From Micromonospora echinaurantiaca (GTDB taxonomy: Bacteria; Actinomycetota; Actinomycetes; Mycobacteriales; Micromonosporaceae): a DNA stretch of 64,000 bases. The stretch covers positions 3,835,001 to 3,899,000 of the forward strand of contig NZ_LT607750.1 in the NCBI RefSeq assembly GCF_900090235.1. The letters run 5' to 3'. Position numbers and translations under genes: made by a program. Below are positions 27,747 through 37,128 of the stretch, in pieces. Numbering within the stretch: the stretch's first letter is position 1; each line of letters opens with the position of its first letter. The notes beneath the pieces were generated by a model that did not search any database, had not been told where the DNA came from, and saw only the letters and a list, made by a program, of their open reading frames with translations.

Positions 27747-28840
27747 AGCCACCCCAGAGCGCCGTCGATGCCGGACCGCCGGAACCGTCGCCAGCGGAGA
27801 TGGTCGATACCGCGGTCGCGCAGCTCCGCCAGCCGGCGCGGCAGCAGCGGGCCCTTGCCCCGGTCGGCGCGGGCCACCTGCGCGTCGTAGGAACGCCGCA
27901 GCCGGCTGCCGCGCGAGGGCGGCCAGATCTGCTCCGCCAGTTCCACGAGACGGGCCAGCACCTCGGCCTCCTCGTCGCTCGGACGACCGCGCCGGTACGC
28001 CCGGCAGGCCACGACCAGCGCCTCCCGTGCCACCCCGCGATCGGCCGCCTCTCGCAGCGCCGCCGCGTCCGGCAGGTGCGCGCCGTCCTCCTCGAAGAGG
28101 ATGTCGAACGCCCGCTTGCGCTCGGTGAGGTCGCGCAGCGCCCCCGGGTACCGCTCCATGTGCATGTTCGCGCCGTGCACCCGGTAGTAGGCCAGGTCCA
28201 CCCCGTTGACCCGCCCGATCGCGGCGCGGTTGGCGGTCCGCAGCCAGAGGAGGAAGTCGGCGGCGTGCGGCAGCCGGGCGTCGTAGCCGACGAGGTCCCG
28301 CATCGTCGTGGCGCGCATCACCACCTCGGGGGTGGAGATCGGGTTGCTCGCCCGCAGACACAGCAGCCGCAGCCACTCCTCGCCCGACCAGACGGACCAG
28401 GAGCGGGGGGTGGTACGCGCCGGCGGCGGCTCCGTGGAGAACGACCGGGTGAACCCGTAGACCAGGCCCACGTCCGGTTGGGCGTCGAGCAGCGCGGTCG
28501 CGTTGGCCAGGCTGCGCGGAGCGAGCAGGTCGTCGGCGGAGAGCAGCACGACGTACTCGCCGTGCACAGCGGCCAGGCCCTCGTTGTACGTCGCGATGTG
28601 TCCCCGGTTGACCTCGTGCACCATCACCCGTACCCGGGCATCCTCGTCGGCCAACCGACGAGCGACCGCCGCGCTGTCGTCGGGCGACGCGTCGTCGATG
28701 ATCAGGACGTCCACGTCCACGCCCTCCTGACCCAGGATGCTCCGCACGCAGGCCGGCAGGAAGTGCCCGTACCGGTAGCAGGGAACGACGACCGACACCC
28801 TCGGCCTGGAACCCGACGGCTTCGACGACACCCGCCTCAT
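27743..28840 (-). CDS. glycosyltransferase family 2
   Basis: A 365-residue inverting GT-A glycosyltransferase. The nucleotide-binding start is RVSVVVPCYRYGHFLPACVRSIL, followed by VLIIDDASPDDSA and the DxD-equivalent LLSADDLLAP; the catalytic-base and lid region is GYDARLPHAADFLLWLRTA. The C-terminal part is rich in Arg and Ala with no membrane segments. ATG 28840 is the only sensible start. First gene of a four-gene minus-strand operon (GT2, ATPase, permease, GT4), suggesting synthesis and export of one glycan or glycolipid. Confidence 0.88.
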   Translation of the reverse strand: MRRVSSKPSGSRPRVSVVVPCYRYGHFLPACVRSILGQEGVDVDVLIIDDASPDDSAAVARRLADEDARVRVMVHEVNRGHIATYNEGLAAVHGEYVVLLSADDLLAPRSLANATALLDAQPDVGLVYGFTRSFSTEPPPARTTPRSWSVWSGEEWLRLLCLRASNPISTPEVVMRATTMRDLVGYDARLPHAADFLLWLRTANRAAIGRVNGVDLAYYRVHGANMHMERYPGALRDLTERKRAFDILFEEDGAHLPDAAALREAADRGVAREALVVACRAYRRGRPSDEEAEVLARLVELAEQIWPPSRGSRLRRSYDAQVARADRGKGPLLPRRLAELRDRGIDHLRWRRFRRSGIDGALGWL

Positions 28841-28972
28841 CGCGGCTCACCCGGGGTGGTCGTTCTCACCACACTGCCTCCCTCTCCACCGCCCGACGCG
28901 CGCGGTCGCACCGGACAGCTCCCCACGGCCCGCGCAGGGCCATCGCCCGCCAGGCAGGCGCTCCGTCCACAG

Positions 28973-28994
28973 CGGCGGTCATCGGTAACCGCCG
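28973..28994 (-). terminator. hairpin after the large secreted-protein gene
   Basis: A 7-bp perfect stem CGGCGGT/ACCGCCG with an 8-base loop lies four bases beyond the stop codon of the 28998-32741 gene, on its transcribed strand. There is no T-run. Confidence 0.4.
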
Positions 28995-28997
28995 ATC

Positions 28998-31900
28998 CTA
29001 GTTTTCTGGCAGGAACACGACGTCCACCCAATAGTTGTGGTTGGACGACGTTGACGGGAACGCGGTCGAGCCGTACCGATAGACGGCACCACCCGTCGGT
29101 ACCTGCAGTGGCCCCTGGTTCCTGCCACCGGCGAACCCGTTCACTGTCACCGAGTAGCGTCCGACGTCCGTGTGATAGGAGACGGTGTACGTCTGGCCCG
29201 GCGTGATCGTCACCGGCTCGGCAAACAGCATCGTCTGCCACCCGCTGCCGCTTTCCGCGACAAACGGGCCACTGGCCATCGGCTGGCCGTCCGGCGACCA
29301 CAGCGTCGCGGTGTGCGCACCGCTGTTCTGGCTGCCCTTGTAGAACCGGACCCCGGCCACCCGCCCGGGTACGTCGCTCGAGAACCGCACGCCCAGCTCG
29401 ATCGACGAATTGTCCGGGTCGGCCAGCACATCCGGCGTGTCGGCGTTCTCGAAGAGTGTCACCGATCCAGCGGGCGGTACCGGTTGGGTGGGCGGACCAG
29501 GTGGTGGCTCATCGGTCAGGAACAGCGGGTCGACCCAGTAGTTCGCGCTGTTGTAGCTGTTGGTCGGAAACCCGTCGGAGCCGTACCGGTAGAGGCCGTT
29601 GCTGCCTGCCGGTGCCACGAGGGCCAGATCCGGGCTCGTGTGTGCCGACGAGAAGAAGCCGGTGTCGTACGCGTACCGGCCGGTGGCCGTGAAGTAGGTC
29701 GCCACGTACGTGACGCCGGCCGTCACGGTCGCCGGACTGTCGAAGTAGATGCTCTTCCACCCGGTGCCGCTACTCGTCGAGCGGCCCTCGCCCAGCGGTG
29801 TTCCCGTCTCGGAGTAGAGGCGCACGGTGTGCTCCCCCTCGTTGCCGGGGCCCTGGTAGTACCGCACGCCCACGATCTTTCCGCTGACCTGCGGGACGAT
29901 CTTGACGCCGAGCGTCAGGGCTTCCGAGTCCGCCGAGGCGGCGACCGCCGGCGTGGCGTCGACCGGGAACAACGTCGACAGCTGGTCGTACGCGGTCGTC
30001 GTGAACGTCCACGTGGTGGCCTCGTCCATCGCCCGTCCGCCGGTGTCGCGGGCGAACACCCGGGCGGTGTAGGTCTGCGCAGTGGCCAACGGGGACGTCG
30101 GCGTGAATCTCGCGGTCCGGCCGGCCGCGTCGTATGAGACCTGTCCGGCGACCGGGCCGTTCGCGGCGTCGGTCAGCGAGAACTCGATCGAGGCCGGGTC
30201 GATGTCCTTCGAGAAGTTGACGGTCGGCCGCTCCACGAGGTCGACGTGGGACTGCCCTGGTGTGGGCGACACCGACAGGGTGACCGGTAGGGCGGAGTCG
30301 CCGTCGTAGAAGAGCACGTCCACGTAGTAGTTGGCGTCGCTGTACGAGGTGACCGGGAAGCCTGGCCCGGACCGGTAGACACCATTACCCCCCGACCCGT
30401 ACGACCGGGGCGCCACCAGCGGCACCGCCCGGTGGTCACCCGCGGAGAAGTAGGTCGGGTCGGCCGCGTAGTGCCCGCTTGGCGCGTAGTAGGACGCGAC
30501 GTAGGTGACGTCGCCCTCGACCTGCACCGGTCTTGAGAACACGAGCGTCTGCCAGCCCGTCGCGGTCTCGTTCGAGAACGTGCCCGAGGCGAGGCGCTCT
30601 CCGTCGGCGGTCCACAACGTGCCGGTGTGCGTGCCGGTGTTGCCCGTGCCCTTGTAGAAGCGGATTCCGGTGATCGTGCCGTCGCTCTGCGGGACCACCT
30701 TGACGCCCAGTTCGACGCCCGCCGTGTCGCTCACCGCCGGGTTGGCGGGCACCCGGGTGCCGAAGAGCGTGCTGGGGCCGGTGAGTTTGAGCGTGACCGA
30801 CGCCGGCACCTGCTGGACGTTGTTGCTGTCGTCGACCGCCCGGGCCTTGACGACCTGGGTGCCGACGCCGTTGCTGTGGAAGCGGTAACTCCACGAGGTC
30901 GTACCGGTGGCCGGATGCCAGGTCTCCCCACCGTCGGTCGACACCTCGACGCCGGCGACGCGCCCACCGGTGTCGGTGGCCGTGCCGCTCACGGTCACCT
31001 CGGACCCGTTGGCCACGGAGGTCGCCGGAGCCGGTGCGGTGATGGCCACGCTCGGCGCGGTCAGGTCGGTCGATGCCGTCGCCGGCGCCAGGCCGCTCAT
31101 CAGCGTGGCCGGCTGCACACCCATGTCGGCGAAGAGGTTGACGGTCGCCTGCTGCATACGCGGGTCCGCCGGTTCCTGGGGGCCGTCGTGCTCGGAATCC
31201 AGGCCCCACGCCCACTGGATGGTGCCGGCGCCGAACACCAGCGCCCCGCTCGCCGCGCGGTAGAGGGTCAGGTGGTGCGTGGTGGTGCCGGGCGAGGTCG
31301 TGCTGCCGAAGTCGCGAAGGTATTCGGGAGCCGGCCCGGTCGTGGTGGACAGGCGGATCAGGCCCGCTGGCCGGAAGCCGTTGTCGAGGTCCTCGTCCGA
31401 CTCGTAGCCCACCGTGTGCGGCGCCAGGGTGGCGATCTGTCCGGCCGCCAGGGTGGCGACCGTCGTGTTTCGCCAGAAGCGGTTGCGGCCCTGCTCGGCC
31501 GGCACCTGGATGGCCAGGTCCGTGTTGTTCGACATGTACATCGTGCCGGTGAGCCCGTTCTCCGGCCTTCCCCCGTCCGACGGCGGGCTGAACCGGGGAT
31601 CCCGCCAGGTGCCGGTCCACTCGGACGAGGGGTCGATCTTGCTGTTCGCCCAGGTCTCCTTGTAGCAGACGAGGGTGCGGTACGGGGTTCCGGAGCCGTC
31701 GACACTGGACTCCCACCGGGTTTTCCAGTAGACCTCGTTGCCGCTGAAGAAGGCCAGGTGCACTCCGGCATCGCGGGCGGCCTCGACGTTCGCCCGCTCG
31801 GCGCCTGACCAGTACTCGTCGTGGCCCACGGAGAGGAAGACCTTGTGGTTCCGCAGCAGGTTGCCACGGCGGTCGGCGTCAACGTCCGTGGTGTAGCTGA

Positions 31901-32741
31901 CGTCGTAGCCGTTCCGCTCGAGGAAGCGGATCATCGCGTACTCGTTGCTGAACAGGTAGTCGCGCCCGCTCTCCAGGCCCCGCGTGGCGAACGGCCGGTT
32001 GTAGCTCAGTTTGAAGGCCCGACCGTTGGGACCGCCCCAGTAGAAGCTCGAGCCGCCGTACGTGTTGTACGCCTGCCACGTGGCGTCCGAGGTCTTGAAG
32101 ATGATGTCGGAGTGGCGCGCGTCGTCGCGGACGACGAACGGGATGTGGCTCGTACCGGCGGTGCCGTCCGTGCGCACCGGCTTGGCCACGTAAACGCCGG
32201 AGACCGCGTCGGCCGGAACCGCCCAGGACGCCGACACCGCCCAGACGCCACAGTCGTAGATCTCCGTGGCGGCGTTCGTCACGCAGTCCGGCTGGTGCTG
32301 TGGCAGGGCGGCGGACGGGTAGATCGTCTTGACCTTCCGCGCTCCCCTGCCGCCGTAGTAGCCGAGCCGGTAGATGTCGACGCGGTAGCTGGTGGCCGGC
32401 GTGGAGATCTTGAATGAGATGGTCTGCCCGGCGTTGACGCTCATGTCGGTGGCGAAGCCCTGGATCTGCCAGTCGCCCGCCCCGTACATGTCGTCCCACT
32501 CGGTCGGCAGGTTGCCGATCTCACTGTTCTCGCAGACGATCGGGTTCGCCGAGCAGGCGTCCTCGGCCGCCATGGCTGGCCGGCCCACCACCGTGCCCAC
32601 CAGGACAAGGCCCGCGAGTGCCGCCGCCGCCTTGGCCTTCCGTACCCGGCGTCGGAGGGCCACCGAGTCGCCCGGCCACGATGCCACCGCCCTCGCTACG
32701 CGCCGCGCGCTGCCCACACGACCCTTGCGATCGCCACCCAC
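28998..32741 (-). CDS. large secreted multidomain protein with N,N-dimethylformamidase-like and DUF4082 domains
   Basis: A 1247-residue exported protein. Residues 1-59 are a long signal peptide (basic region, hydrophobic core about 38-53, AMA-type cleavage site before AED). Residues about 60-550 resemble the large subunit-like domain of N,N-dimethylformamidase, common in actinobacterial surface proteins (VFLSVGHDEYWSGAERANV; FFSGNEVYWKTRWE). An Ig-like domain follows (about 557-655), then DUF4082 (about 657-813), a Big_5-like domain (about 814-917), and two further DUF4082 copies (about 922-1075 and 1094-1247), recognisable by the repeated VGVRFYKG...GTHT...LW and YVASYY patterns. GTG 32741 is chosen for its AGGAGG. 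It has no sorting signal. Role in the polysaccharide island is unproven; carbohydrate binding or modification is likely. Confidence 0.88.
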   Translation of the reverse strand: MGGDRKGRVGSARRVARAVASWPGDSVALRRRVRKAKAAAALAGLVLVGTVVGRPAMAAEDACSANPIVCENSEIGNLPTEWDDMYGAGDWQIQGFATDMSVNAGQTISFKISTPATSYRVDIYRLGYYGGRGARKVKTIYPSAALPQHQPDCVTNAATEIYDCGVWAVSASWAVPADAVSGVYVAKPVRTDGTAGTSHIPFVVRDDARHSDIIFKTSDATWQAYNTYGGSSFYWGGPNGRAFKLSYNRPFATRGLESGRDYLFSNEYAMIRFLERNGYDVSYTTDVDADRRGNLLRNHKVFLSVGHDEYWSGAERANVEAARDAGVHLAFFSGNEVYWKTRWESSVDGSGTPYRTLVCYKETWANSKIDPSSEWTGTWRDPRFSPPSDGGRPENGLTGTMYMSNNTDLAIQVPAEQGRNRFWRNTTVATLAAGQIATLAPHTVGYESDEDLDNGFRPAGLIRLSTTTGPAPEYLRDFGSTTSPGTTTHHLTLYRAASGALVFGAGTIQWAWGLDSEHDGPQEPADPRMQQATVNLFADMGVQPATLMSGLAPATASTDLTAPSVAITAPAPATSVANGSEVTVSGTATDTGGRVAGVEVSTDGGETWHPATGTTSWSYRFHSNGVGTQVVKARAVDDSNNVQQVPASVTLKLTGPSTLFGTRVPANPAVSDTAGVELGVKVVPQSDGTITGIRFYKGTGNTGTHTGTLWTADGERLASGTFSNETATGWQTLVFSRPVQVEGDVTYVASYYAPSGHYAADPTYFSAGDHRAVPLVAPRSYGSGGNGVYRSGPGFPVTSYSDANYYVDVLFYDGDSALPVTLSVSPTPGQSHVDLVERPTVNFSKDIDPASIEFSLTDAANGPVAGQVSYDAAGRTARFTPTSPLATAQTYTARVFARDTGGRAMDEATTWTFTTTAYDQLSTLFPVDATPAVAASADSEALTLGVKIVPQVSGKIVGVRYYQGPGNEGEHTVRLYSETGTPLGEGRSTSSGTGWKSIYFDSPATVTAGVTYVATYFTATGRYAYDTGFFSSAHTSPDLALVAPAGSNGLYRYGSDGFPTNSYNSANYWVDPLFLTDEPPPGPPTQPVPPAGSVTLFENADTPDVLADPDNSSIELGVRFSSDVPGRVAGVRFYKGSQNSGAHTATLWSPDGQPMASGPFVAESGSGWQTMLFAEPVTITPGQTYTVSYHTDVGRYSVTVNGFAGGRNQGPLQVPTGGAVYRYGSTAFPSTSSNHNYWVDVVFLPEN

Positions 32742-32796
32742 AGCGTGTCCCCTCCTGACGTAGCAGCGAAGCGGAGCGCCCCAGCGACCCAAGGTG

Positions 32797-32825
32797 ACCG
32801 TAGTTCCTCCTGGGAGCCCCAACAA
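32797..32825 (-). promoter_or_regulatory. promoter of the DUF4082 protein gene
   Basis: TTGTTG and TACGGT are separated by 17 bases on the minus strand, giving a transcript start near 32790 and a leader of about 50 bases that includes the AGGAGG site of the GTG at 32741. Confidence 0.45.
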
Positions 32826-32833
32826 TTGCTCAT

Positions 32834-32875
32834 CGTGTCGTCCCGGCCTCCGGGTCGGACGGGTCGGACGACACG
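32834..32875 (-). terminator. hairpin downstream of the O-antigen ligase-like gene
   Basis: A perfect 10-bp inverted repeat (CGTGTCGTCC and its complement) with a 22-base spacer lies 93 bases past the stop of the Wzy/WaaL-like gene and just upstream of the next promoter, the position expected of a terminator. No T-run is present. Confidence 0.4.
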
Positions 32876-32967
32876 TTCTGACCCCCGTCCTGGCCGCATG
32901 GATGACCGACCTCATCCGGTCGGCCGCGTTGGTTGCCGGAGGTGAGACACACCGGCTGACCGCGGAG

Positions 32968-34350
32968 TCAGTCAGCCAGCCACCGCACGGTGGAGGTGCG
33001 GATCCTCCGTTGTGGATGGGTCAGACGCCAGGCGGCACCGGAGAGGCCACATGTCAGCGCGAGGGTGAAGGAGAACGTGGTGAACGACAGCGAGTCGAAC
33101 GTGCCGGACACCAGCATCGACGTGACCTGGGCCGCGATGAGTGCGGCGCACAGGTCACGCTCCTCGGGACGTCGGGCCCGCCGCATCCCGATCGACGCCA
33201 GCGTGATGCCCGTGATGTGCAGGCCGGCGAACGCCGCTACGCCCACGATCCCCCCGGTGACCAGCGTGCCGAGCCACTGGTTGTCGAGGATCAGGTAGAG
33301 ATCGGGAATCAGCGTGCCCGGCCCGCGGCCGAGCCAGGGACGCTGGGCGAACCAGTACGCCACATACTCGTAGTCCTGGGTGCGGCCCTGGATGCTCGGA
33401 TCATCCGCCGCCGACGCGAACAGCGACCCCAGCGTGCCGAGCAGACCCGGTTTCACCAGCATGAGCCCAGCGACGGTGGCGACGCCGAAGACCAGGATGT
33501 GGTAGCGCGTGCGCCAGCTCCAGGCGAGCACGAACACCACCGCGATCGTCACGGCGAGCGCCAGCACGCCGGTCCGCGACACGGTCAGAGGGATGACCGA
33601 GGTGATGAGCAGCGCGAGAACCGCACTGGTGATGCGACCGCCCCGCGACGGCGCAAACCGTGCGAAGTGGATAGCGAAGGGCACGGCGAGCGCCATGACG
33701 GTGCTGAACTCGATGTAGTGCGCGGTCGTGCTCGCTACGCGGAACAGACCGCCGTCGCCCCGGGCCGCGAAGTCCGCCGCCTCGCCGTGGAAGCCTAGGC
33801 CCGGCAGCACCATGTACCGGGTGATGTCGAACGCCGTCACCGACTGGACCAACCCGACCACGGCGGCGAACCCGGCGGACCAGACAAGCACCTTCAGAAC
33901 GCCTGCGAAGCGCTGCCAGTTCGGCACCCCGTCGGCGGCGATGAGGACCACGCCAAGGAACTCGATCATGACAATCATGGCGAAGTCCTGCCCGTTCGCC
34001 TCCACCTGCGGCAGCCCTCGGATCGTCCCGGCTAGATACGACAGCACGAAGGAGAGCAGGTAGGCGAACGCCGCCCAGCGCATCGGCTGGGCCCCAGACA
34101 TCACCAGCCGCGGGTGCAGGCGGGTCAACGACCACCAGCAGATGAGCGCGAACGCCACCAGGAGGGCAGGTCGCCCGGCGAACGTCAACTCCGGCACGAT
34201 GAGGGTGGCCGGCAGGCAGTACAGCAGGGCCACCATGAAGCTGAGCAGCGCTGCCGCGTCGATGTGCGCCCGCCGCCGCCGGCTGGCGTACGTGCGGACC
34301 TCCAGCAACGACGGTTCAAGGTCCGCCGGGTGCAGAAGGGTGGCGCTCAC
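32968..34350 (-). CDS. O-antigen ligase/polymerase-like membrane protein
   Basis: A 460-residue integral membrane protein with about ten to twelve hydrophobic segments, of the WaaL/Wzy_C type. The long extracytoplasmic loop between about residues 305 and 360 contains DDPSIQGRTQDYEYVAYWFAQRPWLGRGPGTLIPDLYLILDNQWL, matching the conserved R...W and H/N-rich patch of O-antigen ligases. It would polymerise or ligate polyprenyl-linked glycan on the outer face of the membrane. GTG 34350 overlaps the Wzz-like stop (GTGA), so the two are coupled. Confidence 0.87.
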   Translation of the reverse strand: MSATLLHPADLEPSLLEVRTYASRRRRAHIDAAALLSFMVALLYCLPATLIVPELTFAGRPALLVAFALICWWSLTRLHPRLVMSGAQPMRWAAFAYLLSFVLSYLAGTIRGLPQVEANGQDFAMIVMIEFLGVVLIAADGVPNWQRFAGVLKVLVWSAGFAAVVGLVQSVTAFDITRYMVLPGLGFHGEAADFAARGDGGLFRVASTTAHYIEFSTVMALAVPFAIHFARFAPSRGGRITSAVLALLITSVIPLTVSRTGVLALAVTIAVVFVLAWSWRTRYHILVFGVATVAGLMLVKPGLLGTLGSLFASAADDPSIQGRTQDYEYVAYWFAQRPWLGRGPGTLIPDLYLILDNQWLGTLVTGGIVGVAAFAGLHITGITLASIGMRRARRPEERDLCAALIAAQVTSMLVSGTFDSLSFTTFSFTLALTCGLSGAAWRLTHPQRRIRTSTVRWLAD

Positions 34351-35330
34351 CGCCCACCGTTTCGACCCTCATGGCCCGACCGCTGGCTGCGGGCCGGCGG
34401 CAGGATCACCGTCCTGTCCGCCGACGTCGTGGCCGGCGGCGTACGCGGCGCGGTGTACTCGACGCCGTGGGGGTGCCGGACCGGCTTCGGCTCGACGGAG
34501 ACCCGCCGCTCGGCACCCACGCCGGGCTGCTCCCGCGGCCGGTACGCGCCGGACGGCTCCGGTCCGAGGTGGGCTCGCCGGACCGCCTCGATGTCGGGAA
34601 CGGGGACAGCCGACGGCGAGACGTCGACCAGACGCTGGCCCGGTTCCCGGTTCGCGGTGTCGGGCCGGAGTGCCTCGTCCGCCTCGTCGACATCCGCCTG
34701 GCCGCGGCGCCGCTGCCGACGTCGCAGCAGCACGTCGACCGCTATCGTGCCGGCCGCGGTGATCAGCAGACCCAGTCCGACGATCACGACCAGCACCCGC
34801 TTGACCTTCGAGGTGACGGCCTCGACGTCGGCGCCGTCGGTCAACGTGAGCGTCGTGATGGTGTCCTGCGGCAGTACGCCGAAGCCCTTCTGCTGCTCCG
34901 CGACCTCGGCCGCGAGCAACTTGATGACCTGCTGGACCGTCGCCGTGGCCTGCTCCGGCGAGTTGCCGACCGCCTCCACGTAGAGGATCGGCGTCCGGGG
35001 CGTCACCTGCACGGTGATGCTGTCCGAGAAGCCGGCGTCGGCCAGGCCCTTCAACGTCCTCTGGTCGAGCACCTTCAGAATCGCCGCATTGCCGAGTGCC
35101 TCCAGGCCGAGATCCGCCCACGGGTTCTTCGGCCGTTCCTCCGTCCGCTGTTTCGGGTCGGCCGGCTCGGCCGGCCCGGGCGCGGGGATCAACACGAGAT
35201 TGCCGGTGGCCCGGTAGTCGGGCTTGATCGACTGGCCGACGAGGGCCGCGGTGAGTACTGACACCAGCAGAATCGGAAGCGCGATGTACCACCGCCGGAA
35301 CAAGAGGCGGGTCAGGTCCCAGAGGTCCAT
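34347..35330 (-). CDS. Wzz/YveK-like polysaccharide chain-length determinant
   Basis: A 327-residue membrane protein. It starts DLWDLTRLLFRRWYIALPILLVSVLTAAL, the first Wzz membrane helix, followed by an extracytoplasmic loop (about 35-175), a second helix at about 178-200 (VLVVIVGLGLLITAAGTIAV) and a long Pro/Glu-rich cytoplasmic tail (about 205-327) ending without a tyrosine cluster or kinase domain. It probably controls length of the exported glycan with the Wzy-like protein. ATG 35330 is preceded by AAAGGATCAAA. A promoter candidate and two inverted repeats lie upstream. Confidence 0.87.
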   Translation of the reverse strand: MDLWDLTRLLFRRWYIALPILLVSVLTAALVGQSIKPDYRATGNLVLIPAPGPAEPADPKQRTEERPKNPWADLGLEALGNAAILKVLDQRTLKGLADAGFSDSITVQVTPRTPILYVEAVGNSPEQATATVQQVIKLLAAEVAEQQKGFGVLPQDTITTLTLTDGADVEAVTSKVKRVLVVIVGLGLLITAAGTIAVDVLLRRRQRRRGQADVDEADEALRPDTANREPGQRLVDVSPSAVPVPDIEAVRRAHLGPEPSGAYRPREQPGVGAERRVSVEPKPVRHPHGVEYTAPRTPPATTSADRTVILPPARSQRSGHEGRNGGR

Positions 35331-35360
35331 TTTGATCCTTTGGCGTCAGTTGGCCAACAA

Positions 35361-35377
35361 GTCAGCGCACAGCTGAC
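35361..35377. promoter_or_regulatory. inverted repeat in the Wzz leader
   Basis: A perfect inverted repeat GTCAGC-N5-GCTGAC sits in the 5' leader of the Wzz transcript, five bases from the palindrome TTGGCCAA at 35349-35356. It may be an operator or an RNA hairpin; there is no direct evidence for either. Confidence 0.4.
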
Positions 35378-35404
35378 GAGGCGGACCCGAAGGCCGTTCG
35401 CGCA

Positions 35405-35434
35405 AGTATCCGATCGCCGCTCAAGTATTGGCAA
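35405..35434 (-). promoter_or_regulatory. candidate promoter of the Wzz-Wzy operon
   Basis: On the minus strand TTGCCA (35434-35429) and GATACT (35410-35405) are 18 bases apart. The two elements overlap a direct repeat of ATACTTGNGCG with a 19-base period, which could be a regulator site covering the promoter. The leader would be about 70 bases. Confidence 0.4.
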
Positions 35435-35832
35435 GGCACCTCGACGCCCGCCGGCCGGCCACCGGTGAGCCATCTACGCCGGACGTCTGATCGGTCGGCG
35501 CAGCCGGTCTTTTCGGCGACAAAGTCGGTCCACCCGTCGTGGATGGACATCTGGCGCGCCACCGAAACTCTCCACTCGTCCGGCGGGTGCATCGGCCATC
35601 GGAACTGTTCGCCGCACTTTCGCCAATTCCGGGTTGCGTTCATGCCAGGGCCACGAACGCAAGGACCGGTCAGCTACGTCCACATCGGGGATCCATGCCG
35701 ATCATCCGCCGGAACGGCGATACGAGAGCGCCCTTGCGGCCAGTTGTCCGAAGACCTTTCCATCCGGAATCGTTCTCGGAAATGCACGGGAGGCATGCCG
35801 CACGGCCCGACGCCGAGGTCGAAGAAGGTGAC

Positions 35833-37128
35833 ATGAGAAGTTCCCGCCCGCACATCGCCATCCTTGTCGCCAACCTTCCTGCCGAGCGTGACCGGCGGGT
35901 GATTCGGGAATCCCTCGCCTTGGAGGCCAACGGATACGACGTCACGATCATCGCGCCGCGGGGAGACCGGAACCTGAAGATCCTGCCCGGGAGCCGTGGC
36001 GCCCGGCTACGCCCGTATCCGGTGTTCGTCTACGGGTCCGGGGTGCTCTCCTTCGCGGTGGAGTTCGCCTGGTCGTTCCTGTGTATCGCGGTACGACTGA
36101 TCGGCGAGATCCTGCGCGGCAGGGCGCACGCCGTGCAGGTCTGCAACCCACCCGACGTCTACTGGCCGCTCGCACTCCTCGTGCGGGCCCTCGGGCGCCC
36201 GTGGGTGTTCGACCACCACGATCTCTGCCCCGAGATCTACGCGACACGGTCCGGTGGCTCCCCCAACCGCCTGGTGTTCCGACTGCTCACGATGATGGAG
36301 TGGCTCACCCTCCGGAGCGCGAGCGCGGTCTTCGCCACCAACGAGTCGTTCCGCGAGATCGCGGTACGCCGTGGCGTCCCGCCGGAGAAGGTGACGGTGG
36401 TACGCAACGGGCCGGCCGCTGGCGAGATTCGTCCGTCCGACCCGACGCCGACCAGCGGCGAGCACCGGATCGTCTACCTCGGGGTGCTCGGTCCGCAGGA
36501 CAACGTGGAGGGCGCGGTTCTCGCCGCCGACGAGCTGACCCGGCGGCGCTCGCGGCGGGACTGGCGGCTGTTGATCGCCGGTGACGGTGAGAGCATGCCG
36601 GTGCTGCGGAAACTGGTCGCCGATCTCGGCCTGGGGGATGTCGTCGAGTTCACCGGCTGGCTCGAGAGCCGCGCAGTGGACGAGCTGCTGCGGACAGCCA
36701 CCGTGGCGATCCAGCCCGACGAGCCCACCAGGATGAACGAGCTGTCGACGATGGCCAAGACCGTGGAGTACCTCGCGCGCGGTGTCCCGGTGGTCGCCGT
36801 GGACCTGATCGAGACCCGGCGCTCGGCGGGGGACGCCGCGGTCTACGTGTCCCACGGGACCCCGGAGGAGTTCGCGGACGCGATCGGGGATCTGCTCGAC
36901 GACGCACCGCGCCGCGCCCGGATGGCCGAGATCGGCCGCAGCCGCTTCGCGGACCAGCTCGCCTGGGAGCACCAGACCGTGGCGTACATCGACGTTTGGC
37001 ACCGCCTGTTGGCAGGTCACCCGCGCCCCACCACCGACGAGTCGCGGATCGGGCAGCCGCCGGCCGTCACCGGCGGGTCCCCGTCCCGGGTGGCGCCAGG
37101 GACAAGTGTGCCGGAGCCCCGCCGGTGA
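35833..37128 (+). CDS. glycosyltransferase, GT4-like (group 1)
   Basis: A 431-residue GT-B glycosyltransferase resembling WbuB/WbaZ-type enzymes. The N-terminal domain begins IAILVANLPAERDRRVIRESLALEANGYDVTIIAP, with HAVQVCNPPDVYWPLALL and FDHHDLCPEIYA; the C-terminal donor domain has RIVYLGVLGPQDNVEGA, EFTGWLESRAVDELL and the ExxxYLARGVPVVA signature. ATG 35833 has GAAGG four bases upstream. It starts a plus-strand pair with a GT2 gene that overlaps its stop. Probably adds a sugar to the lipid-linked repeat unit. Confidence 0.9.
   Translation: MRSSRPHIAILVANLPAERDRRVIRESLALEANGYDVTIIAPRGDRNLKILPGSRGARLRPYPVFVYGSGVLSFAVEFAWSFLCIAVRLIGEILRGRAHAVQVCNPPDVYWPLALLVRALGRPWVFDHHDLCPEIYATRSGGSPNRLVFRLLTMMEWLTLRSASAVFATNESFREIAVRRGVPPEKVTVVRNGPAAGEIRPSDPTPTSGEHRIVYLGVLGPQDNVEGAVLAADELTRRRSRRDWRLLIAGDGESMPVLRKLVADLGLGDVVEFTGWLESRAVDELLRTATVAIQPDEPTRMNELSTMAKTVEYLARGVPVVAVDLIETRRSAGDAAVYVSHGTPEEFADAIGDLLDDAPRRARMAEIGRSRFADQLAWEHQTVAYIDVWHRLLAGHPRPTTDESRIGQPPAVTGGSPSRVAPGTSVPEPRR

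Larger units (their letters stand above)
35331..35832. other. intergenic region between divergent polysaccharide units
   Basis: About 500 bases separate the minus-strand Wzz gene from the plus-strand glycosyltransferase. The left part holds the Wzz leader, inverted repeat and promoter described separately. The right part (35435-35832) has lower GC than the coding DNA and several short open frames, none with a supported start or family likeness. No RNA gene was recognised. Confidence 0.6.

Noticed and set aside
28998..29100. C-terminal sorting signal on the DUF4082 protein
   Set aside because: The protein ends NYWVDVVFLPEN without an LPxTG or PEP-CTERM-like motif, hydrophobic helix or basic tail.
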